IMG/VR virus record: IMGVR_UViG_3300025674_000131
Location: 1 to 38,365 of that record
DNA: 38,365 nt
From: a virus
Strand: one strand, 5' to 3'
Position 1 is the stretch's first letter, and each line of letters opens with the position of its first letter. Of the stretch, positions 25,184 to 37,100 are shown piece by piece. Both the position numbers and the translations under genes were made by a program. The notes under the pieces are model-generated. The model did no database searches and had not been told where the DNA came from. It worked only from the letters and a program-made list of their open reading frames with translations.

Positions 25184-28100
25184 ATGACTATACTGATTGA
25201 CCCCGGACACGCTTTACTTTTCAACGGCATAACTGATGGTGTATTGGTTCCCCCGAATCTTAACATCGTACACGGCAAGAATGATGGAGGCCTCAAGACT
25301 TTACCTAACGTATTACGTTCGTTTACTTTAGAAACTTGGATAGTACCTGACTGCGGTGGCATTGTGTATGAATACGAAAATGTCATGCGATTGAGTGTAG
25401 GTACACCATCCAGTCCTGCACCTGCAACCTTTGAAATAAATTTAGAAAATGTAGCCGCTGGTACTACTAGTGTTTATTCTTTGAATAGTGCAAAGCCTGT
25501 ACACAGTCCTAATGGAGATTTGGCTTATTGGGATGGTGTGTTGTTCCCAACTCCTCATTTGAATGCTCATAATTCATATGTGTACATAGATGCTGATTTA
25601 AATGACCCCACTGCTTTGAACGATGGTCATAGAGAATTACTGAATGTTACAGTTACCTTCACAGGTAGAAGATTAACCATGCATATTAATGGTGACCTAG
25701 TGGTTTCCAAGGCCTTTGATGAAGTGCAACAGGTTGTACTAAATCCCTCAAACATGTTTCTTGGAGGTAAAGGTGGTGAATACCGAGGAACAATAGAAGC
25801 AATTCATCTCTCAAGAGGTGTCAAGCCTTCAGGTAAAGTTGCTTATGCTCCTATGAAAAGTGATGATACAATAGCACTTTGGAGGTTTGAAGAGCCGATT
25901 GAGCCAATAGCCACGCAAGTTGTTACTCCATCGATTTCAGCATCGACTAGTGCTAGTTCTACAATCAATATAGGAACAAACGCTGCTAAAGCACTAGCGA
26001 AAGAATTAGCAGGAGATGGTGTAACAGAAAGTATTGACTTTACTACAACTGCACCATGGAATTCACAGGGTTCTTACACTGTAAAGAAATATGCCGCAAC
26101 ATCTACTAGCGACATTACCATTCCAAAAGTACCTTACAACATCATAGTTAATCCTTTAGGTTACAACCCAACAACTGGTAAGCCTACTGCAAAGGCACCT
26201 GAACGCCTCCGATTGATGGCGATCGATGGCAGTGCAGGTACAGTAACAGTTGAATCAATTCATCTCGATTTTGGTGCAACTTCTAATGGGAGAAGAGGGG
26301 CACTACAAGCACACGACGCAGGTATATTTGTTGTCGTTACGGGAGACTGCATAGTAGATGGTGGAAATGGTAACGACTTCCAGCCACAAGGTAGTGGTAC
26401 TCAATTTTCTCACAGGCAGGGCCAAGTGTGCATTGATGAAAGTGATTTTGAAAACCACGGCATTATGTTTTCAATGAGCATGTCGATCGACTCTGATAGT
26501 TACAACAAGTTTTCAGCATCCTCTGCTAATCCCGGCGACGGGTTTTACATAGGTCATTCGGGTAGACATACTCTCAATCATGTCAAGAGTCATCCTTTCA
26601 TGGGTACTTTGCCACCAGTTTCGGATTTAGTAGTAGACAAAAAATTAGATGCATCGGCTGATGTAATTTCTGCATCTTTCGACTCTCAGTACTCAGATAT
26701 CAAAGACACAGTTCCCGTCAACTCAAAGATATCTGCTTACGATTCACATATTAGCAACCCATTAACTAACGTGACCTTTAGCACAAAGGTAAGCCAAGTA
26801 GTAGAAAACGGCATGAGCGATATCTCTGATACGCAAAGAGGCATGATTGGTATAGGTGGTGTTAGATTTGATTCAAGTCTATTTAGTTTGAAGAGTGTAG
26901 GTGGCAATGCTACTCTAAATGATTCGGTGGAGGCTGCTAGGCATTTAGTTTCGTCCGATGAGTCAAGGATTGCTATACTAGATTTACCTTCACTTTCAAC
27001 TTATAACTACGCTCCATTTATACAAGTCCATTACAATGCTGTTTCTCATAATTCTGAGAATTTTTCCGTTGCTGCTGCGTCTAGGATAGACTCATCCTTT
27101 ACCAGTACATCTACAGTTATCAAGTTGGAAAGTATCAAATCTTTTGGCAAAGACGGAGCCGTTTTGTCCGCAGCCAATTTCCTTATAGGTAGCACTCCTG
27201 CAACTACAGACCCTTCAATTACTGCTACATTAGACCACACTACTAAGAAAATCACATTTAGTTCGGCTACAGATTCAGCATTCCAGTCTGCTGACACTAC
27301 TGGTGCTATAGTAAAATTAAGAATGAATGGTCCGTCATTAATGGTAACGAAAACTGTACCCGACGTGAGTACGGTTGTTACTGGTACTACCTCCATTCTC
27401 GATCTTATCCATACTGCATTAGACGCAGGAGACTTAGACATACATTCACCCGGAGGTAGAATTGAAATAGATATGCCTGAAAACTTTGGATTCACTGAAG
27501 GTGACTTAGAGGGAGATACCGAAGAGGGTACAGTCGCAGAACCAAAGTTGGACTTCACACTCTGTCCTGAAAACTATCTACCATTGACTTCAACAGACAC
27601 CCCTGCTAAAACCCCTCAAAGTATAGCATTGGCTGATTCTAATCTATCAACTAAGTCTTCTCAGTTTAGTAAGGTCATTGTTTCTCGTAGTTACAACTCC
27701 AGTAATTTAGAAGAAGTTGAGGATATGACTAGGCAATTGCCAACTAGCCATAGACTTAGGACTGGCTTACTAATTAACAATAACGGAGGTTATGCGGCTA
27801 GTACTACTACTGCACTAACCGTAGACGGTGTAGATGCTAGGACAGTGTTTGTCGATGGGGACATAGTCTACAAAGCGGACGGAACTAAGGTCGGCACAAT
27901 TAATCACACAGTAACTGAGACTACTATCCGCATATCAGGTAGTGGTGGAACAGCAGTTGCTCTGCAAGATAACGAAGAATTGTTTATCGGTCCTATTGTT
28001 TTAGGAACCGGTACAACAAATCAGTCTACAGGAGTTTACGAAATCTTTGACATTATTGAACACCAAGTTTTAGGTAAAAAGGTAGTTCTTACAGTACAGC

Positions 28101-31100
28101 CGAGTGACCGCAGGCGTTTCTCTCAGTTAGCAAAGTTGAGGTCGGATGCATCTACACCTAACTCGATTTCTATCGAATATCTTGTTTCAAGAGGCAGAGT
28201 ACTATCGTTTGGTGATGAGCCTGATGGAACTTCTAGTATGCTGGCCTACGGACTTGTATCTGATATTGCGAGTGCAAGCGTTAGTGCAAAGGGCGACGGT
28301 GCACCTGATTCTCACATAGTCAAGGAAATCATGCCCGGTGCACCTGTGGTTACAGTTACATTGGGTGGCCCCGGACAAGGTGCAATCAATACCAAAGAGA
28401 CTTGGGATCCAAGTCCTACCGCTAGACTTGCTTGGAGCACAAGGCGCGATTGTGTGACGAGTGGCATTGCTGTTGATACAAGTGCTAGAACTATAACGGT
28501 CTCTCCATTAAACAATCGTGCGTCAGACCTACAGTCTTGGGGTACGTATTGTTTCCCGAAGGTAGGTAGGGTGTATCTTGAGTTAAGTAGGTCAGATGTA
28601 AACGAACCTATTCGTTTTGCCTCTGCAGAATATACATCTAAGACTGGTAACAAGTTTACTTTCCCTTCCGGTAGCCAAAGAGGTAACGGCGTGTTCATGC
28701 TCGCTGACGGTAGCGAATCAGATACATTCTCTGATTGGGTCACAGCGGTTGGTTCGACCAATATAGTTGGAGGTAATCTTCATGTGGATGACAAATTCCT
28801 AGAAGAATCACTGTGTAATGATGGAACAACTATTAACGATAGGCTTTTCCAAACACTAGATACTGTTCAGCACGATTACCAATTAGGTACTCAATATGCA
28901 AGTACTCGTGCACTAGTCGAGATTCCATTATTCCCTGACCAGTTCTTCAAAAATGAGGCAGAGGGTATATTCCCCGGCCCTGACAACAGCATGAAGTTGC
29001 ATGTAGACGCAACACACACTGCTAGCAATTGGGCACCCAATCCTGTTGGCAGAAGACACGATGCCATTTCACCACAAGACCCTGAGATATTCGGTGCATT
29101 TTCCTACACTGTTTCTTCTAACAGTCACAGATTAGGCACTAAGATTACTGCTCCTTTTACTGATACAAGTGCTCCAATTTTGATTCATGTTGAAGATGCA
29201 AGCATATTCCCTATTCCTACTGCTGGCCCTGTCACTGTTGCAGGTATAGATGGTAGTGCTCGTTACCGAAGGGCATTTTTGCCAAGCGGAGAGTGGGTGC
29301 TTTACATTGATAGAGATACAACTAATAATACAATCACAGCAGCGTCAGCGGCAACTGCTGGTGGTAATTTTGCAATGAGTAAAAACTTCGTCAAAGAGTT
29401 CGCAGTGGGTGTACAGTTAACTCCGGGTCCGGGTTACCAAGACATGAATTACAGCCCTATCGCAGACAACCCATTACTAGAGAGTGCCGGATATGAGGGT
29501 AGGCGTTCATTCTACTATGATAGGTCGAACGTAATGACACAAGGTGGCAACGTAGATTATGGTATGAAGCAATACGTCAGTGCGGTTGAATTTAGAGCAG
29601 GACCTCGTGTCAATCCTCACCTTGACAGAATTCAAAGTGGTAGGGCGAAAGGTGTAGTTTTGGCTTTAAATACAAGTACAAATGTGCTGAATCTAAAAGA
29701 TGCTAGTCTTTTCCCTGAAGATAGAGAAGGGGTAGAAGGTTACGCAGGCTATCGGTACCGATTAGCATACAGGAATGCAAGTGGCACTGTCAGTTATGCA
29801 CATTACGAATCAAGAACTAACACAACAATCACTCTCAACCAAAGAGATACAGCCTTCACTCCATCTGAGGGTGATGAAGTCGTACTAGTTGACATGCATG
29901 CAAGTCCGACTACAATATATCCTGAAGTAAATGAAAAGGCATTCTTGAATAGAAGTTGGGCTTATCCTTACGCACCGGGAGGTTTGCGTGATGGTGACAC
30001 AGTTTGGATGAACATGCACTATACTAATCCTCATTCGATTGAGGGTCTATTCTGTAAAAGTAGAGGTACGCTAAACGAAGGTAAAGTGTGGACAGGATTC
30101 AACGGTGGGCAAGGTGCAATGAATGCAAACCCTAGAAGCAGTACACCGTTGGAGAACTTTTTGATTGGTAATACTTGTATTGAAACTGCAGAAAACTTCG
30201 TACAGCACGTCAATAAAACAATTGAGTTGAACTATGAAGCACTAGGTTTGTCCGCTGATTTAGCACCTACAGTTGCCTACATAGATCCGTACCAGTCATC
30301 TGATGAGCATGCCCGTGTCCTGCTTTATGATGTAGCGCATGACCGTGAATTCATCGCATTCCAAGACTTATGGATGCAAGTACAAAGTAGCGCAGATGCA
30401 ATCAAGATAGGAACTGAACCTAGTACTACTGCAGGTGCTATTTCTCATAGTGACGCAGATTCCGGCTCTCAATTAGATGTAGCCTCCGGTTTCCCAAGTC
30501 AAAACAAGTACCTTACTTCAACTACTAAGTCTCAGTTTATTGAGGCTGCATATTCACACAAGAGCACATGGAACGCTAGTACGGGTACAATCCTCTCACC
30601 GCATGCACCGGATGTAGGCTCTAAATACGCCACAAATAACGGAATGCCTAGAACTAATGACGCAGTAATTAACTCAAATGATGCTGGTCTATTACATGAG
30701 CAAATTGATAAAGACTCAAGAGAAGTATCTACTTTCTTCGATACTCCTGATGGAACTCGTGCTATACCTGCGTTCCTTGCACTGAAGGGTATTCGTTCTT
30801 CAGCGTTAGATTTGAGTGGGCATGAAGAAACCCGTCTACAGCATTTAGACCATTGGACACAAATGGATTTCGTTCGCAGATTGACTGTTGATTTGGGCGA
30901 AGTCGCTTTGAAAGATGGTGTAACTAACATAGAGTCTGCTGCTCTTGAAGTTGTCAGACTAATCAACCAAGCAGGTGCTAAGAACGGTAGAACTCATATC
31001 AAAAAGACAGCAGAGCAGCACTTGGGTAAAAGCACTGGTTCTACTCACGACCCAGCACCATTTTGGGATGTTAAGAAAGGATTCTCTAGCCATGACAAAG

Positions 31101-34100
31101 GGACGCACATGGGTTATGTACGTGCTCACTTAGGTAGAGTTATGTTAGATTCCAACGGCAAGGAAGGATTTTCCATTGTCATTCACTCTACCGTTCCGGG
31201 TGCACAAGGCAGGAATTTCTGTGTTTGGTTAGACAATAGTCGTGCGCAGAGTCCTTATCGCCCACAGTACCTAATAGGTCACGGTGGTAGATTTAGGAAC
31301 TATTGGTGCCAGCCTGACGAAATGACAGGAGAAAACATGCACCCTGCACCTATGCCTATCAACAGATTCGGTAGGCCATTTGCACCTATTACTACGCTCA
31401 AAGAATTCATACCCCCTGAAGAGACCCTAGACTCTTTTGAAAACAATTTGAGTCTTGGGCCTGAAACCGTCGCTGGATCTACGCAGAAAGCAGATACATT
31501 CCGAGAAAACGCATCGGGAAGAAACTCAAACACAGTTATCAACGAATCGTTTGAGACAAAGAGTCCATCTTCTACACTCGTAGATGGACTCAGAGTTGGA
31601 ACTTCTGCAAAAGCCCGTATTAATTTCGGTGGCCTTACACAGGCTGGTATTCCCGGCTGGGCACCTAATACAGGTAAATGGGGAGTTGGTAGAGATGGGG
31701 ATGCTCGGTTTGAAGCGATTTATGGGAATGCTGCTAATGTAACAACGCCTATGCTGGGTACCACCATTTTCAACGCTACTAGTAGCACCACTGGCTATAT
31801 ACCTGAAGACCAAATGAAGCCTACAAACATAGGCGACGGCAACCTGTATGGTATTCGATTTACTGACCACACAGGTAACAACCACACTGTCCGAATGGTG
31901 TACAAAGAATGCGGTCAGCCATTTGGCAATGACTTGACCATGGTTCCTCCTACATTTGATGAAGAAGTAGTAATCTACTTTGATGACAAAGATGTAGCAC
32001 AAGGTGGCTTTACAATCGGTAAACACATGATAGGTAAAGGAGAAGTATGCGGCGAGAAAACTGGCGGTACTCTTCAATCCTTCAAAGGTAATCTTTGGAA
32101 TAACTACCCATCACCTGCTGTAGGAATTCATGTCAATGCTAACAAACCCATTGGAACCGGGCAAACTCTCGACATAGTATTTACTGCTCCTTATGATACG
32201 GCTGGTACACTGTCTCATCCTGACATACTTGGTTACTTAGGGTTCCCCGAATCAGGTATGATACAACTTACAGATGATGCTAGTGGTAGTCCATTAGGAG
32301 ACCAAGGTATAACTATTCATTATACAAGTCGTTCTCATTTTGACAAAGATGGTGATACTGGAGCATCTAACAAACACTACTTCTATGGCTGTACAGGTGG
32401 TCGTGCTATAACTGGAAGTGAAGGTTTACTAATCAGTCCAAGACTAAATTTCACTAGTGTTCTCACTGATGAGGTGATTGCTGCAGCAGTAGAATACGCC
32501 CTAACCATGAGCGATCCTAGTGACCAAAGTGTAGAGGCAACTAGTTTCGACTGCACTGATATGTTTGCACCCGATGGTCGCACGTTACGTGAATGGGGAG
32601 TAAGCCCTACTGCTATTAGAATCAAAACTAGTACTAAGAGTCAAATTCCTCTCAGCAAACTGTTTGAAGTCAGCAGAGGTAGAGATTGGGGACTACTAGA
32701 AGGTGCGAGCAGTGATGCTGTCGTTTCTAGTAAGCACACTGGTGGACTTAGTGATTCGGAAAGGGACGATGGCACTAGATTAGACGTGGGCTACATACCT
32801 TACACGGTTTTGCACATCACTACTCGATATAAGGGGACTAACGCTAACACAGCCACACCTATACTAGTCGACAGCCAAAATAACCCTGTTGATACATCTA
32901 CATGGCAAAGAAACCTTCGTGGTGAAAACTACACTAGTGTTGCCGGTGACCACATAATTCCAAAGGTAGATAGTCCTATGATTACTTTAAGTTCAATTTC
33001 GAGTGCTCATTTGGTTTTAGCAAGTAATACTTACATGTACTCTATTTGTGTACCCGGTTCGGATAACGCAGAAAGTTGGGGCGAGCGGTTTACTCTTTGG
33101 TTAGGTTCTAATGAATATGCAGAAGTAAAAAGTCACAGGGGTGGCTCTGATGCAGAAATAAAATTAGATTATTCTGCCGCTACAGGCACTAGTACCAATT
33201 TCAATAACTCTACTATTTCCGGCACTGAAATTCTCATGCGGAATGGAGATGTCAAAAACGGTATGAAAACGGATGGCATTCGTAGAGCCGGTAGTAAAAT
33301 GTCTAGTCCATTCCTTTACTTCAGAGGCGGTAGAGATAGTCCTGACCACTGGGTACCACTTTACTTTGGTGGTGGTTTTAGTGGAGTAGTAATGGACATC
33401 AATGACGGTACGCAAAATGATTACGGTGAATTCTACACTCACCCATACGCTGGTGGCCCAACAGGTTCTGCTGGTCTACAAAATGTTGGAGAAATCGCTG
33501 GTTCCTATGCTTTACTTGACACTAACGCTATGTTAGCAATGTTCCCCGGTACACCCTACTTAGATGACCACAAAGGGAAAAACAATCCACCGATGTTCAA
33601 CCAAGATGGTATTTTGACGTTTGATATGGCAAAAGGTGCTAACACTAAGGCCACTGGTATTACTTACACTGATTTAACAAACACAGTTTCAACTAACATA
33701 CCTAGCCCAATCATACTCAGATTTGCTCACCCTCATGCAAGATATAGTGCAGAAGGTGACACTTTGGACCAAACTGTGTACATGGTGTTTGGTCCCGGCC
33801 AAGCATTCCCTCACAACACCGCTGCATTTGAACCACAAGGATCGAACATAGTCACTACAGGGAACGGGTACAGTGCCGTTCCAATTTATACAACAGGTGA
33901 CTCTCCGTCATTCTTACCAAATCAATTAGCGAATGGGCATGATACTTCAAGCGGATTTAATCGAACATTGGCTGCATCTGCACACTTGCCACGAACGTCA
34001 TTTTTCCAAAAGAACAAAGTTAGAGGCTTTAATTACGATATGAATTGGGAACCAACTAAAGGACTCCCTAGTGTTCTCGCTAGCGGTACTGGAGAAATGC

Positions 34101-37100
34101 TTCAGACTTACGATAAGGCATTTTATTACGAAGGTACAGACTTACAATATCCTAGCGGCTTGACTGCACCATCTGCTCATCCTTTCAACTATCCTTTTAC
34201 TGATATTAATGGTAACCATTTGGAAAGTAGCACTTACCCCACTACCAAAAAGGCATTTGCGATTTGGCACATGGATGGTGGTTACCATCCCGGAGGACAC
34301 TTCCTCGATAACCATATCAATCTCAATCCTAAACATCCTATTGAGACAGGTAGGCTTGCTACAGGTAGTGCTAACAAACACAATGTGTCTGCGTTTAGAC
34401 CATGTGGTTTGTTAGCCGAGGCCTATCTAGCGGCCTATGGAAGTGGCTCTGAGGATAGCCAACTGAGTGATGCTAACATAGTTTTGATAGACGCTACCCG
34501 TGTACAGAATGCAGAAGAATTAGGTGCAGTAATTAGCGCATCTATCAACACATTCCCCGGTAAAGATCCACTAAAAGCAATTGGTGGTACATTCCTGCCT
34601 TCTATGCAAAACGCACACAAGCAGGATAGATACGGTTGGGTAGAACTTGCAGTAAATCAGTATACTGCGGAGTCAGGTGGTACTGCTGCCAGCGTTAGAG
34701 TAACAAGCACGGCTACTACTTTACCTGATTATGGTTGGCTCAGATTTAGCGGTAGTGAAGCAGGGTTCGCACCCTATGTCAGTCAAACAATTAGTTCACC
34801 TAACACTACCTTTACATTAGGCAAAGGACCCACAACTACCTCTGTCTCTGCAATTTCAATCATCAGTCCAGCAGGAACAGGTGGATATACAGCGGCAAGT
34901 AATGTAGTCACTGATGGCTCCGGTGGCTCACAGAACGGTAATGGTTTGACAGTCGATATCACAGTCAATGGTTCGGGACAAGTAACTGGTGTAACAATAA
35001 ACAATCCGGGTTCAGGGTATGTTCCCGGCGAAGAAGTAATTATTATTCAACCCGGTGCTAGCGATGATGCTAGAGTAACAATCGATGATACTACTGGTAA
35101 CACCAACGTCACCAGTCCTGTTACAGGGGCAGATATTACTATTGATAGTAATTACAAAGCATATGTTTGGACAAAGGCAGGAACACACAGACACAATAAC
35201 GACAGTAGTGTTACTTCAAGAGACCACATGTGCCAAGTGCATTACAACGGCTTGATTGATGCAATTGATAGAACTAAGCCAGTTGGCGCAGTAGGGTGGG
35301 CTGGCGAAGCATATTCCTATCTCAATTCATACACCGGTACTCAAATAGGTTCAGGAGTTTACCCTGCTGGACTTGGTGCTTGGCATCCGTTCCTCGGCTT
35401 CAATCCGTATGGCGCAGCAGAAACATGCCTTGCATCTTCAGCCCCTGTAGGTACGGGCGATGTTGCTACCGCTACTTTCTCAGAAGCCTGTGTAAACGGA
35501 TTATCATCGAGGCATTTGATTGCAATAACTAATGAAAGTGAATTACCACTGATTGCCAAAGCAGACAGAGATGGCATTCTATGTTCAGGCGATTGGTTAA
35601 TGGCAAAGGAAAATGGTAACATTCTACATGCCGGTACTATTCAATGGGACACTGACAAAGTCCACAATAAGTCTAGGTATGTTGCTTATGCTAACGCTGG
35701 CCCTCGTGTAGAAGCACAAATGCACACCGGCTTCACAAGGCCTTTTGACAACTCAGATTATCCTGCTTCCGGCAGCGCACCTACTGACGCTGAATGGCAT
35801 CGCACTATACAGTCAGGTGATATGGTACAAGCAAACCCTTGTCTGCATCCAACTGGTGATTTGTTTTGGGATGAGAGTATAATTAAAGGCTCAAACTTCC
35901 ATGAGGATTTTGGTACATACGGTGTGGAATGTATAGGTAATAGCGGACTAGACGATTACTTGAATCCTTCAGCAGCAGTCACCGCTATGCCTCATCCCGG
36001 TCTATTTGGTTACTATGAAAAGCGAAGTGCTGCTCGTAACTTTTCGGCTGAACACATCGTTTGGAAACGAATGGATGGTGGTAGCCTGACTATGCCTGCT
36101 GCTAATGCAAGAGGACTAGGTGCTGTACCTTGGGTAAAGCGCAAAGACGGCAGTGATTACAAGTTAGTCGGAGAGAAGGTGCTGGGCAACGTCAGGTTTA
36201 GTTTTGAATCTACTAACTCCGCCATGTTCCCTGTAATACAGGCTCAGGAACTGTCTCACCCACAACTAGCAGAACAACACCCAATAGAAATTAAGAACGC
36301 ACTAATGATTCCAAACGAGGAGTTACAGTTCCAAAGCATGACTGTTGTTGACGATACAGGTCAAGAGCACAGGCTAGAGGGTGGCTCTCCGCTAGGCACA
36401 GTCATCATGGACTTTAGACATGTCAGTGACAGAGAAATACAAGGTTTAGCACCAGCCCTTGCAGGTACAGGTGTCTCTCCTAACATGAAGATTAGGTTAC
36501 CTAATCCTGACGAAATACCCGGCAATGTCATTGTGAGGCCCGGATTCGATCGCATCCAAGCCTATCAGAATGAGACTATTGGTTCAGGTGGTTTACAACA
36601 TCCAGCACAACCAATACAACATATCACGGATATGTTCGATAATACATATGCAGGTCCCCGCCTTTGGCCTACTTGGGAAAACAATGGGTGGGAGCACTTG
36701 AGCCAAGACTTAGTTGATGTTGATATTGATAAGAATGAACATAGGTTGAATTTCCCTGCATCTACTTCAGAAGGCTGGCAAGACCACACAGGTAACAAAC
36801 CACTCTCTACTTCTTATGAGCCGCACGACAGGAGTTTGTATTTCCATGTAACAAAAATGGGCGTGAGTATGACTCACAGAGATGATGTTGATGAATTGAC
36901 ATATTCTAGTTACAGTGGTTCCGTCATTACAGTTGGTAGTGCTCCTGAATCTGCTACTTGGTTAGATACATCAGAGCAGAGTGGCGGTAGATATTTCCTC
37001 AGAGTTTACGACCCTAATACTGACAAGGGAGTGATTGCTTCTTACACAGGTGTTTCAGGTAGTACCTTTACAGGAGTAGTATACTCTCCTGACTTTGTAG

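Noticed and set aside
27046-27558. Long minus-strand open frame (170 codons) inside the giant gene
   Set aside because: It is antisense to a continuous + frame, with low-complexity Val/Ser composition and no binding site. It is a shadow of the coding strand, like the other minus-strand frames in 25-38 kb.
31526-32077. Minus-strand open frame of 183 codons
   Set aside because: It is fully inside the giant + frame. Its Cys- and Ser-rich sequence resembles no protein family and has no neighbours on that strand.
34209-34415. Alternative + frame inside the giant gene (also 35296-35532)
   Set aside because: These are short, in another frame, and lack a ribosome binding site. The main frame runs through both regions without a stop.
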